In this document: positions 53,320 through 64,000 of the stretch, in pieces
Layout of the letters: each line of letters opens with the position of its first letter
How positions within the stretch are numbered: the stretch's first letter is position 1
Source: Wolfiporia cocos
Lineage: Eukaryota; Basidiomycota; Agaricomycetes; Polyporales; Phaeolaceae
Length of the DNA: 64,000 bases
Assembly: GCA_029448655.1 (NCBI GenBank)
Contig: JACCLO010000011.1
Span: forward strand, 2,108,001-2,172,000
Direction of reading: 5' to 3'
Made by a program: the position numbers and the translations under genes
Notes under the pieces: model-generated
Told to the model about the DNA's origin: nothing
The model's database searches: none
The model's input: the letters and a program-made list of their open reading frames with translations, nothing else

Positions 53320-54162
53320 AGGCCGTGCGGGAAGCGGGTGTCTGTATGCGGCTCCTCCCAGTTGTTCATTGTCGTGTATACTAGGAATTAGGATAATCTG
53401 TAGCATACTGTCACCGAGGCGTCCTATCCTTCTCTGAATGGACGTGACGCACCACTATCACTGTCTCGTGTAGCACATGCCTAGCCTTGCCATACATATG
53501 TGTACCCTGGCACCTAACTTATGATCTGTTGGCAGGAGGAATACTTGGACGGACTGCTTCGCGCTTGGTTGGGCCACCCATGGTAATATGTCCACAAAGT
53601 GACCGCCGCTTGCGACATTGCGCCGGCGGTCGCGCTCATCTCTGTAAGCGCATGCGTTTGTACGCAGTGCTGGCGGCACGGCATCAGCGACTGACAAATG
53701 TGGTAGGAAAATGCATCGTGACCGCATGGCACCGAATCCAATCTCGTAACTCTGGCATGTGCCGGGCTCCCTGTCCATGCACTATGCTTGCTTGTCGCTC
53801 TGGTAATTCGGTGGCACCAATGTCCACAACCCTGCATATAGCTCATCGCGACACCCGAGCTGTCTTTTCGTGCTTTCGCTGAGTCTCGACTGGGTACTGG
53901 CCTCGGCAAGCGTCGGACGTATTTTGCCTTGACGAGGTACACAATCACCAATTGGAGGAATCCGGTCTACTTGGCATGCACGCTCGCGGACTTTGTTCTC
54001 CGGGGAGAACACTCCGGTGATAAACTGTCCGTTTGCACATGTCCCCGGAGCGTCCGACGCGCTGCCGGCCTGAAGCATATGGACGTGGTTTGGGCGGCGC
54101 ATATATGGCTATAGAATGACTCATGAACGCGGAATGTATCATTCGTCTTCTCTAGTTCCCCC
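53320..54162. other. Intergenic region between the arrestin genes
   Basis: 843 bp. Short open frames on both strands match no family I know and have no consistent splice structure. Presumably 3' and 5' untranslated and promoter sequence. Confidence 0.45.
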
Positions 54163-55835
54163 ATGTCGACGACCAACCTGCCAGGGTACACCTCTCGCAC
54201 CCCCGCATACACCTCGGAACCTCAGCCGGATGAACGACGTCTCGCGCTCAATCGTCTCTGGCCAAGGCCCTCCAGTGAATTCGTCAAGCAGTCTAAAACC
54301 GGTGCTGTGAGCTTGCGCTTGATTGAACAGGAAGACAATGTCAGTTTACCCGTATATGGATGTGGAGACACCGTAGAGGGCGCCGTCAATCTGACGAAAC
54401 CTAATACGGCGACTTCGGTCGAAGTGAAGGTAAACCATTGTCGCCTACCTGAGGTTCAGCCTTGTAACCAGAACGAGTAGCTCGAAGGACGTCTGCGGTT
54501 GAAAGAAGTTGCGGAGGGTGGTACTACAACCAATCAATTATGCTTGTTTACGGTGATGTTATGGAGTCAGGAGGGCAATTTAGAGCCGTGCCCATCTTCC
54601 CTTCCCTTCAGTTTCACGATTCCAACCACTTTCTCAGACGGAAAGAATATCTATGTTTGTCAAGTACCGTTCTGACATACACGCACAAGCTGAAGGTCCC
54701 AACAGCCGCTTCCGCCGACGCATGAGGCTCACCTCGCCGGAGTACCGGGATTTCACGCGGTAATAGACTATTATATCACCGTGACCGTACAAAAGAACAA
54801 ACCGGCAGGCTTATTGCGCGCTGGGAGTAGGTAATCACATACGCCCCGGCATCAATGGCGTTTACAGGCTAATTGTGTTTTGCAGTATCATATCAACTCC
54901 TCTGTTATATTACCCGCGCTCTCGTCCCGCAGTACCTTTACCTCCTCCGCTGTTACACAATATCCAGCTTGCGACATTATTGGAAACTCCAGAGTGGCGG
55001 TGCTATGACTCGGCAATAACCGCTAAATTGCCTGGTGGCAAGGACATAATCAGCAGGGTATGTAACTAACTCAAGGCAGTGTTGAGAACTCTAACGATGT
55101 CTGTGCATAGTTTTACGTGCCTTCTGCACGGGTGTTCTGCATGTCAGAGCCTATACCATTCCATCTTACCTTCACATCGTCGGCGCTATCGCTGGCAGCA
55201 TTTCTTCCGTTAGGACCGACAAATCGTAAATCCAGTAAGCACTGCACTCATGTCCAATTGCTGCGGCAAACAAATGTCGATGTTCGGTCAGTATCTTTCG
55301 CCCTACTGCGCTGTCAGCCTGATGTCCATGTTGACACGTAGCAACGCCGTCATTCTCGGTACGAAGACTGATATCTGGCAGACACTGGAAATTGGTAATG
55401 GCACCTTCAGGCTAACTGTGAGTCTCTCATGAGATGTCAGGTGTGAGTCCTATTAACTGATTGCGAAACAATAGGGTGACGGCCCCGGCTGGATTGCCTT
55501 TGCTGGGGAAGTTTATGTAAAAAGCCAAATCAAGGTTGGTGGCTTTAAAGCTGGAGGGCTCACGATCAAAGTGGATATGCTGCAAGCCATCTTCCTGAAT
55601 ACTACTGATTTGCACGATGTGTTAGGACTTTCTTGTTTTATCCATGACGCCCCCAGAGCCCACGAAAGCGCCGTTCAGCGAACTACGCCAGGTGATTCCT
55701 GTCCGGCTGACAACTGACCCATGGTCCGCCGACGGCGCCCGCCAAATATATGCAGATTCGGAGTTTTCAGTGCCGCCCAGCCCAGAAGAGTCGCGCTTGG
55801 ACGTTCACAGTCTCCCATACCGGGCCGTAGCATGA
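54163..55835 (+). CDS. Arrestin-like protein 2
   Basis: Same family as the preceding gene and in the same orientation. Eight exons: 54163-54429, 54481-54654, 54706-54830, 54886-55057, 55111-55286, 55342-55417, 55475-55570, 55626-55835, giving 431 residues. Motifs: L-P-V-Y-G-C-G-D-T-V-E-G-A-V, L-E-G-R-L-R-L-K-E-V-A-E-G-G-T, L-P-P-T-H-E-A-H-L-A-G-V-P-G-F-H, T-P-L-L-Y-Y-P-R-S-R-P, P-I-P-F-H-L-T-F, I-L-G-T-K-T-D-I-W and V-L-S-M-T-P-P. Introns 50-57 nt, all joins in frame. It keeps more introns than gene 1, so intron loss (or gain) followed duplication. Probably an adaptor or membrane-trafficking protein; substrate unknown. Confidence 0.87.
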
Positions 55836-57186
55836 GAACTCGGCCTTCAGCGCTTCAGCTTCTATCACGGCGGGAGTACCAAAGCGGACTCCCAGAGACA
55901 TCCATGATCATGCTCCATCTGGCTTATGCGACATCATTGTAATACTGTCACCTTTTCGTAGTACGCTTCCCGGCGAGTAAAGGCTAATTCTGATATGGTG
56001 CGTTATGTCTAGTCGATAGGGAGAGATAATCGATTCTACTGATGTCGGTCGTTACACATCGTTCAATTCAGAGAGATGAGGCCAGAACTTTGATAAGTTC
56101 AACACCGACAAAATTTGTGCCAGAGGTTCCGACATGTGTTGCTGTAATTCTCAGATCCACGTTACGGAAGTTCCCGTTTCTATTTGGGACGCGGTTTTCC
56201 TAAATTGGGACTTCGCTATGCTTCCAGAGCTTGTCTATTATTGATAGACAGCGGCTGTGCCGCTTGCGAAAGGATCCTATAGACGTTCATATCCGTTGGT
56301 CAACGGGTCTTCCTGGACAACCGCTCAGCCGAATGCGCACAGGAATGTCGATCTTATTGTCCTCCCAATCGCGTGGAACCGATTTTCCGGATCGGGTATA
56401 ATGTGCTTCGCTGATCTCTGGCAATGTAAACGACCGATGAAGTCGTCGTCGTCGTCGTCGTCGTAATAATGCTCTTCAGGCCGGTAAGGCTGAGCATGAC
56501 TTTCTGTGTGACTTGACCTACAGCAGCAATTGACTCAACAATAACTGGCAGATGATACGCGCTAGCATCAGTCCCGGGCATGGTCTTAAACATCGTGCGT
56601 GATCTTATTGTCTGTCTTCCACCGATCATGCCTTCACCTCATCGAGATTCTATTTGGACAAAAGGCAGTATCTGAATAGGGTAAACTCGAGGATGACTAA
56701 GCACTATACAGTGTGCGCTCCGGCAGGACTGGCATATGTAAATGATAGCCTGTCGGACAGCCATTGTTCTTTTCCCCCGCGTTCACTACCAGTGGTCCCT
56801 CGGTATGTTGCATTGATATCTTGCCTGTGGTCACCTGTGGAATCCCAAGCTACTGCTTACAGGCTCAACAGCATACGAGTGCTACAACCGTATACGCCCA
56901 CAGCATCATATCAATCGTGTAACCATTGGGGCCCTCCGTTTTGGCAGAGTCACAGTAAGCTCTGCTTGTTGAGTTTGGCCGCCGAACTCGTAGACAATCC
57001 CCGTTGTAGACACTCGTTGCCGCACCTACTCTAACAACGCTCTGTTGATGTGTCGATAGAAAGCGACGCCCTGTAAGTGACATTTGCAGTGTAATTTTCG
57101 CATTCTGACAGCTTTCTGCGTTGTGTAACGTGCATCCGCTCTTTGTGTCCTTCCCGCTCCAGAATTGTAACTTCGACGCTTCACTT
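55836..57186. other. Intergenic region with a GTC microsatellite
   Basis: 1351 bp. I see no gene with conserved sequence. It holds a (GTC)n run of about seven units at 56442-56463, a small hairpin TGTCTATTATTGATAGACA near 56233, and presumably the promoter of the CCCH gene. An upstream in-frame ATG of that gene lies at 57121. Confidence 0.45.
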
Positions 57187-58514
57187 ATGATGTCCGAAGC
57201 TTCTCTGAATGAGACACGATCCGCTCCATTCGACCACGATGGTACCCAAGAGTATTATCCGAGTCCGACAGATAGGAGACTGCCGCCGCCTCCCCCTCCA
57301 AGTACTCCGATATCGTTTGACGATGAATGCGCAGAGCCTCCTTCTACCGCTTCGGATACCTATCCTGAGTCACCAGTGTCATTCACGAGCGAGGCGAGGG
57401 TTGTGCTTTCGTCACATGCCAAATTCGCACCATCTTCATCTACTCGCGCAGAATTCAGACCGAAGAGTGTGTTCTATAAGAGTGTGTATCCGCCTCGCTA
57501 TATGTTCATTTACTGACTCCCTATAACAGCAAAACCGTGCAAGTTTTACCATTCACAGGGGTCCTGTATTAAGGGGGATAGGTGCAATTTGTGGGTGTCT
57601 GACGGTTTGTCAATGTACAGAATCATGTGCTCATTGCATCAGCATACACGAGTCTGGTGAGACCAACACGACGTCGAAGGATGTGGCCGGAGCCCGAGAT
57701 TTAGAGCCAGGCAGCGGTTTCCCTGGTAATCATATCACGTTCTCTTCCTACCAGAAACAACATGCGCTCCCGGACAAACCCGTTTCGTCACTCAAAGAGC
57801 AACGTAGAAGTAACTTCTACCCTGTGGCATGGCGAGTCATAGGCGGAGGGGTCATGATGGGCGGCCACAGTGTGTCTTTTTTGCCACATACAATTGGACT
57901 GTGTATATGATCCGCTTCGCAGGAGAAATTTGCCATGACTATATTGTTGGTCATTGCCCCGAGGGGGAAGATTGCAAGTTCGCACATCCCGATGGTAAGT
58001 CAAAGCATTCAGCTGCCGGGTTTCCGCCAAACGCCTTTCCAGACGACCAGACAAGGAACGAACCCGCAAGCCCGCCATGGTATGCACCCATTATGGGAGA
58101 CCAAATTGGCTGCGCGTCCGCCACGGTCGCGTTACCGCTTCTTACGATCCCTCCTGGAATGTCATGGCCTCAACGTTCCTCTCGGAGAAGGAGAAGTTAC
58201 AGATTCATGATCGCTCCTCCAGCTGCGCACATGCAGTCGATATATTCTGCACATAAAGTGGTAGATGGAAGTACATTTCTAGAACGCGCTTGCAACCACA
58301 TACAGGAGGACATGGAACCCGAAGAGGATTCCTCAGGACCGCATATTCAGGCAAATACACCTGCGACTTCGCGAACGTTGGTGCGACCCCTGTCTACCCC
58401 ACCCGCGGCTGTTTCAAGGGGTGCGGCAACGATTAAGGTAAATATTGATGGCCTCCCATGACGAACACAAATACTGAATGCTCCGATCAGTTGTTCCAAG
58501 CAGAAATGCCGTGA
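57187..58514 (+). CDS. CCCH zinc finger protein with two fingers
   Basis: Probable RNA-binding protein. Exons 57187-57481, 57530-57590, 57643-57869, 57923-~58437, then a likely short last exon 58491-58514. If the last intron is not removed the protein ends at 58461 (373 residues). Finger 1 is split by introns: C-K-F-Y-H-S-Q-G-S-C-I-K-G-D-R-C-N-F-I-H (C-X8-C-X5-C-X3-H). Between the fingers is W-R-V-I-G-G-G-V-M-M-G-G, which I recall as conserved in related basidiomycete proteins. Finger 2: C-H-D-Y-I-V-G-H-C-P-E-G-E-D-C-K-F-A-H (C-X7-C-X5-C-X3-H). The N-terminus is Pro/Ser-rich and disordered. A 48-nt stretch after finger 2 (GTAAGT...TTTCCAG, about 57993-58040) looks like an in-frame intron. Targets unknown. 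Confidence 0.82.
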
Positions 58515-59070
58515 AGACTCGAACTATTTGCTACGGCATCTATACACATTTGTGTACGGCTTTAGCGCGCTATTCGATTTCTAAGCCCACCTGCCGGTAC
58601 CGGTCTGGTGTGATGTATATTACACGCATTTGGATGGCTATGTACTTCTGCCCCACTTCTCTTTGTACCCGTTGGGAAGCTCGGAAAGCTCGGACAATGT
58701 GTTACATTATATTCAGATTTTGTCATGTCTTCATCCGTGAAGCTTGAAGACTTATATCCGTGAGTAATCGTGATGTATGTACCGCCACCAGTGCCATCCA
58801 GGAAGCGGCCAAGATGCTGTTCGTTGCCTTGCGAGCTGCGGCTCATCTGTGCTAGCGCAATCATATTATCAGATAAGATCGGCCGAGATCAGCCGGTGAA
58901 TGCACTTCGCTCTATAGGTTCCTGACAATCATCCGCTTTCCACATTGCTATACTACCGCAGCTGTGCTCGCGGTCGTTGTCCTTCTGTTTTTTCGCTCTT
59001 CGTTCCCTCCTTTTGTCGCATTCTTTGCTCGGCTCCGTCATACCTCCTGTCCACCTCAACCAACAACGAA
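58515..59070. other. Intergenic region CCCH / heme oxygenase
   Basis: 556 bp. No conserved frame; presumably 3' untranslated region and promoter. Confidence 0.45.
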
Positions 59071-60164
59071 ATGGACTATTCACTACCACTGGCAACCCTT
59101 CTCCGCACCAGCACCGCTGCGGCACACAACGCAGTTGAGAAGACGCGAGGCGCAGGGTGGCTTGCTCGTGGAGAACTCGACCAGGACGAGTATGCGCGTC
59201 TCCTGATGATGCTGTGGCACGTATATGAGTGAGTACTATGCGAGTGAGCCGCCTCACCTGGTGAGCCAGCACACTAACGCCGCCTAACCGCTTTGACAGC
59301 GCCATCGAACGTGCGTACGACCAACACCAGTCGCACCCGGTCCTCTCGCACACCTACAACTCAGCATTATTGGCTCGCGCACCTCTCCTTTCCGCCGACA
59401 TCAGCTACTATCTGGATACGGATGAGTCTACATGGCGTTCGCATCCTGCACATGTCGCGCTTATGGCGTCACCACCGTCCGCGTTATCCCGGTACCTTGC
59501 CCGGATTCAGGATATTTCTCAGTCTGCAGATCCTTCACCGCTGCTGGCCCATACATATGTCAGGTACCTCGGCGATCTCAGCGGTGGTCAAGTCATTCGC
59601 AACCGCATCGTGAAGTCGTATGGTTTGAGCGACGGACGCGGTGTTGCCTTCTACGAATTTAAATCCCTTGGCGGTACTGGGCCCGCGACTATAGGCGACA
59701 TGAAGAAGATTAAGGAATGGTACCGCGGCAGCATGAACTCTTCGGTCGGCGACAATCAAGCCTTGAAAGGTTCGTCATCAGTCTTCCAGTACATTAGTTT
59801 ACACTTTGGTTGAATTATTGCCGTAGTGGCGATCGTGGAAGAAGCCAATGTCGCATTCGAACTCAACGGTGGTCTGTTTGCCGCACTGAAAGCTCCCAGG
59901 CTGTCTGTATCCACGACCCCAGCCCTGCCCCTGCTGGGAGAACCTTCTACGCCCGTCATCTCGTCCATCGATGACAAAGCGGTAGAGGAGTCTGGCAAGG
60001 TAGTGTTTGAGCAGTCCGAACCGGAGAAGACATATCAGCTCTCTTCTGTCCTTGCGGTCGTCGCAGCTATGTCCTTGGCACACTTCTTATTAGTTGTGGG
60101 TGGATTTACGGGAGATAGGGGGCTCGCAAAGCTGCAAGCATTGAAGGACTGGCTCTCGTTCTGA
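59071..60164 (+). CDS. HMX1: Heme oxygenase, tail-anchored
   Basis: Oxidises heme to biliverdin, CO and iron. Three exons, 59071-59228, 59300-59769, 59827-60164, giving 321 residues. The proximal-helix His is in A-A-A-H-N-A-V-E-K-T (about residue 19), the distal helix is Y-L-G-D-L-S-G-G-Q-V-I-R, and a C-terminal hydrophobic segment (V-L-A-V-V-A-A-M-S-L-A-H-F-L-L-V-V) should anchor it in the ER with the catalytic domain in the cytosol, as in yeast Hmx1. A linker of ~50 residues lies before the anchor. Introns 71 and 57 nt. The start ATG is the first in frame with the conserved N-terminus. Likely role: iron recovery from heme. Confidence 0.94.
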
Positions 60165-60366
60165 TGCTGCCTGGTGTGGCATTACGATCATTAATTGTCA
60201 TTACCTGGGTATTTGGATCTCTTGTACTCTCGGTCGGCTAGCTAAGTTAGCCTGGTCATGTACATGTTGTCGCTATATAATATATTATTTCGATGTGATG
60301 ACATCAGGCCGACATGAATTTGTAGCGGCTTGCCGCTTGACCAGACGCTTGCTTAGAATTAGAACT
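60165..60366. other. 3' flank of heme oxygenase
   Basis: 202 bp, AT-rich near 60280 (TATATAATATATTATTT). No gene. Confidence 0.4.
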
Positions 60367-61200
60367 AGCTTAATTACCTGTGGCTTCGCCATAATTTTGT
60401 ACTTTAGGAGTTGTTGTTTATCTCTGCCCGCTCAGCCACTCCTCCACCTCGCTGACGCTCGGCCTCGTCGTCGCTTCGCTTGTAATACCTTTGCAACCGG
60501 CATGCGCGCCTTGCAGGCGCTGGGCGTGGGAATCCACTGGCCAACTTCCCGGGTCGGTGGCGCGAGCCCTACGGGACGACGGACAGCACGTGGCACACGT
60601 GGAAAAGCACATGGCAGTTCCCACGCAACGGTCGTCCCTTTATTACTAGCTTAATTACCTGTGGCTTCGCCACAATTTTGTACTTTAGGAGTTGTTTATC
60701 TCTGCCCGCTCAGCCACCCCTCCACCTCGCTGACGCTCGGCCTCGTCGTCGCTTCGCTTGTACATGCGCGCCTTGCAGGCGCTGGGCGTGGGAATCCACT
60801 GGCCAACTTCCCGGGTCGGTGGCGCGAGCCCTATGGGACGACGGACAGCACGTGGCACACGTGGAAAAGCACATGGCAGTTCCCACGCAATCCATGGCCC
60901 TTTAGTACTTAGACTAGCTTAATTACTTGTGGCTTCGCCACAATTTTGTATTTCTAGGAGTTATTATATATCTCTGCCCGCTCAGCCACTCCTCCACCTC
61001 GCTGACGCTCGGCCTCGTCGTCGCTTCGCTTGTAATACCTTTGCAACCGGCACGCGCGCCTTGCAGGCGCCGGCGCGCACTCGACGGGCGCCCTACAGGC
61101 GCCGCCACGCGGCAAACGTGCTCGCCATGTGCGATTCTCGTGCGCGACACGCTAGCGACACGCGACGGCTCCCACGCGAGCTCCCATTACTCTTAGATTA
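60367..61200 (+). repeat. Three tandem copies of a ~275 bp repeat
   Basis: Units begin AGCTTAATTACxTGTGGCTT at 60367, 60648 and 60915 (281, 267 and 286 bp). Units 1 and 2 are nearly the same throughout; unit 3 shares the first half and then differs (CGCCGGCGCGCACTCGACGG...). The units are CpG-rich. Decayed reversed copies are at 41132-41570 and 43180-43265. Frames run through each unit but change between units, so I do not call protein. Confidence 0.85.
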
Positions 61201-61583
61201 GAGAGGTTTCGCAACCGCCTTACCGCCCAAGATTTCTGGTCGATCCAGAGCTCCACACCCGCCGCAGGTCCTGGAGGCCGACATGCCGAGAACTCCGCTG
61301 TCGACTAAGTGGCACCTTGCACTACTCATGCGACTCGCATCAAGGCTCCTGATGCAATTGTAACTTGGCCAAGGCTACCTCTTCACGAGCCTGACATAGC
61401 CTGTGCCTTGTTGAGTCGCATTCAACAAAATCACAACATACATATTTAGCTGTCAAAGGCGAGTCTCAAGCTTCAGACATCGACGGATCAACTCCGGACC
61501 GTTGAAGTGCAGTCGGTCCTCGAAATCGCCCCACCGCAACCCACTTTGCTCCATGCCATCAACAGCTCCACAACCCACCGCTG
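61201..61583. other. Intergenic region before the WD40 gene
   Basis: 383 bp, no gene recognised. It holds the promoter of the next gene; an upstream non-coding exon cannot be excluded. Confidence 0.45.
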
Positions 61584-64000
61584 ATGGCAGGTTCAACAGC
61601 GTTGCGAAACCTGTCTATTGAGGCAAAGCACGCTCATAGCCATTCCATGGACGAGTCAAATACCCATATGCCCAGTATCCTTCCTATGCACGGGCGAAGT
61701 AACATGCCATCATGCCTCGGGCCTATCGCATATCCTAGCCCATCCCTCTTGAGACTAGCCAGAACGGCAGCAATCAGCAGTCTGATGGAGGATGGCTTTC
61801 CCTACTCAAAGTGCAACGCACATAGCTGTCATATCAGAATACTGAAGGTTCATAATCCTGTACAGGAGACTCCGTGGGCACACATCCTGCGTCAACGCTC
61901 TAGCTTTCTCCAGCGGCGGAGGAAGATGGCTCGCGAGCGGCGGAGACGGTATGTTACTACCAGGAGACGACGCGGTGCTACCGGTGACTTTTGGTGGACA
62001 TCGCAGATCCATACATCCTCTTGTGGGACCTTCATCAGGGCGAGACAGGCTTGGATGTGCCTTCTGTTAGACTACGCGGTCATAGGGTAGGCACTGTTGT
62101 TCATTTTGCTTGTGTTATGATGTATACACAGCATATATTTTTAATGCATGTGTCGACAGGCCAACATATTCTCTGTCGCTTTCTCAGCAACAAGCCAGTA
62201 CCTATACTCGTGAGTAGTGGCTTCGCGTGCTGACAGCTCCTTGATGGATTTGAAAGGGGTGCTACAGACAATACGATCCTACGATTTGACCTTGGTCGGC
62301 TGTCGTCGTCTCCGAATCCTCGAAAGCCTGAGATGTCCATCGATCGGCATCTGGTGCGTGAATGCTATGGACATCCTCAGATCCAGGTTACGACTAGTGT
62401 GTTATAGGGCTCCATACGAGATTTATCCTGTCATCCAGAGCAGGATGAAGTTTTACTGAGCGCTAGGTAAGCGCGAGGATGTTCTTCTTATATACCTAGG
62501 TTTAACAATCCGCTAGCGAGGATGGCCGCATCATTTTGCACGATCATCGAGCCGGGTCCAGCCTGTCAGCTGCACAGGGCACCCTTCAGGAACAAGCGGA
62601 ATTCAGCGGTGTGCGATATCATCCTACAATGCCCCATATCTTTGCAACAAGCAACGTGTTGGGCAAGATTTGCTTGCGCGATACACGTATGGCATTCGGT
62701 CCGCTATCGCAGAGGAAGCAGAACGGCATCGTGCATCGTGTAAATGCTTGCCACCCATTCTGGGCCATGATATACCAACGCGTTCGCAGTATGTCACGAC
62801 GATTGCCAATTCGACTTCCCTGCATCTGTATGCCCCGGAAGTTGGCAGCATCACCTTCGATTCCACAGGTCTGCAAATTACGTATTTGATTCTGCTTTAC
62901 TGATTATCCACCGATCATACAACGCGTAGGAACAAAGCTAGCAGCGACGTTTCTCGTGAGTCTTCAGTCTTGCAAGTGTTCCCGAATTTCTCATATACCG
63001 GCTCATCACCAGAACTACCATCCAACCATCTACGCGCTTTCCGACCCGTATCCTGTAGCTACCTGCAACGGCAGCCACCTCCCAGATGGCTCGCGGGTCG
63101 CTGAGGGCGAGCGCACATATTCAAACTCATGCACCATGAAGGTACCATAGCCGTCACTATCCGGCTTGTTGGCGCATTGACCGAGAGATACCTGCAGCAC
63201 GGATCGTTCGGCGGTCCTGCGATGGATACTGACCCTTACTACTGTGCAGGATCGGACGATTTCCGGACATACATGTGGAAGATCCCTGAGACATCTCTGC
63301 TGCAGACGGAAAGACAGGTCATAAGCCCAGACGATTGGATAAGCGGGATGCACCCAGACACTGTTGGTTCGTAACCTCTCCCATGCCGCCGCGACTGGAC
63401 ACGCATGCTATTCTCCTCACGTCGCCTTTACAGGTTTCGCAACTTCAATGTCTGAGCCACGCCGCGTCCCCGTCGAGCTATCCGTCCCGCTCTGTCGGCT
63501 TGGTGGTCAGTCCTTCCACCCATCAGTATCAGATGTGTTCTCCTGACGCGGCGCCACAGGCCACGCCTCCATCGTCAACACCGCGCTGATGCATCCCACC
63601 CTCCCAATTCTCGCGACAGCTGGTATCGAGCGCACCGTCGTCCTCCATAGTCCCACTCCATCCTGCCCGATCACCACTCCCATCTATTCCGAAACCTCCC
63701 ATTTACACACTAGCTCTAGCGCCACACCTGTTGCGAACCCCTCCTCCTGCCATGCAGACGGGTTCGCACGGACGCCTACTGCCGTGCGCGCCCTTCCGCC
63801 TGCCACAGACGCAGCCCGTACCCGCGCCATCCGTGCGATGGTCTTCGGGACCGTCACGGCCGCCGACGACGCGGATAGCAGCGAGGAACCAGACGATGAG
63901 GAGTCGAGCACGCTCGCGCTGTTCGATGAGTAAGTCGCACACTGCCCATGGATATGTCGCATTTGTTCCACCGTCATATGCATAGTGCTGACATACACCG
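61584..64000 (+). CDS. DCAF5-like WD40 protein (3' end outside window)
   Basis: WD40 propeller related to DDB1- and CUL4-associated factor 5, a substrate receptor of CRL4 ubiquitin ligases. Fourteen exons seen: 61584-61810, 61866-61948, 62007-62086, 62160-62209, 62257-62353, 62408-62466, 62517-62739, 62790-62868, 62930-62955, 63013-63141, 63198-63366, 63434-63505, 63560-63929, 63986-64000 (continues). The frame is unbroken over ~559 codons. Motifs: L-R-G-H-T-S-C-V-N-A-L-A-F ... W-L-A-S-G-G-D-D, I-R-D-L-S-C-H-P, S-A-S-E-D-G-R-I-I-L-H-D-H-R, L-R-D-T-R, Y-S-N-S-C-T-M-K, A-G-S-D-D-F-R-T-Y-M-W and G-H-A-S-I-V-N-T-A, then an acidic low-complexity tail. D-H-R and D-T-R sit where such receptors have DDB1-binding W-D-X-R boxes. 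Start codon uncertain. Confidence 0.88.

Noticed and set aside
56257..57034. Small frames upstream of the CCCH gene
   Set aside because: No conserved sequence, no consistent splice signals, and a microsatellite within; treated as intergenic.

Overview
The window is nuclear DNA of a filamentous basidiomycete, most likely an agaricomycete. The eight host genes have many 46-73 bp introns and belong to families typical of that group. About two thirds of the window (1 to ~43.8 kb) is a retrotransposon graveyard of nested LTR elements; the last third (~44-64 kb) is compact host gene space.

Transposon zone. Four LTR groups occur. Family A is a Ty3/gypsy chromovirus with ~700 bp LTRs and the layout leader, ORF1 (307 aa, unknown), gag, protease-RT-RNase H-integrase-chromodomain-dUTPase. 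A1 (17054-27667) is a whole copy with a 5-bp target duplication. A0 (1-4789, minus) runs off the left edge, A2 (28614-35149) is shredded by later insertions, and 7977-8755 is an integrase/chromodomain fragment. Family B is another gypsy element with a glycine-rich gag and 710 bp LTRs (TGTTACGG ends). Family C has 1095 bp LTRs around 3.9 kb with no recognisable genes. One C copy (9236-15297) has two LTRs in which I see no difference, so it looks like a young non-autonomous element; an older inverted C copy surrounds it and is also split by A1. Family S is a diverse set of ~440-640 bp LTRs, several of them proven solo LTRs by 5-bp duplications. A, C and S share TGTCAC...GTGTCA-type ends. In A, B and C the sequence 34-35 nt after the LTR TATA box is exactly complementary to the sequence just after the LTR, which is the layout of Tf1-type self-priming.

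Host zone, left to right: 2-oxoglutarate dehydrogenase E1 (minus); a mitochondrial-type class III CoA-transferase diverging from it across 157 bp; RFT1 (minus); two tandem arrestin-like genes; a two-finger CCCH protein; a tail-anchored heme oxygenase; a triplicated ~275 bp repeat; and the start of a DCAF5-like WD40 gene cut by the right edge. Exons were joined by conserved protein sequence, GT-AG (one GC-AG) borders and continuous frame. No tRNA, rRNA or CRISPR array was found.

The least expected things are the dUTPase fused behind the chromodomain, ORF1 before gag, the self-priming complementarity covarying in three families, and a stem-loop with conserved NTTACW loop but changing stems at the start-site region of many S LTRs.
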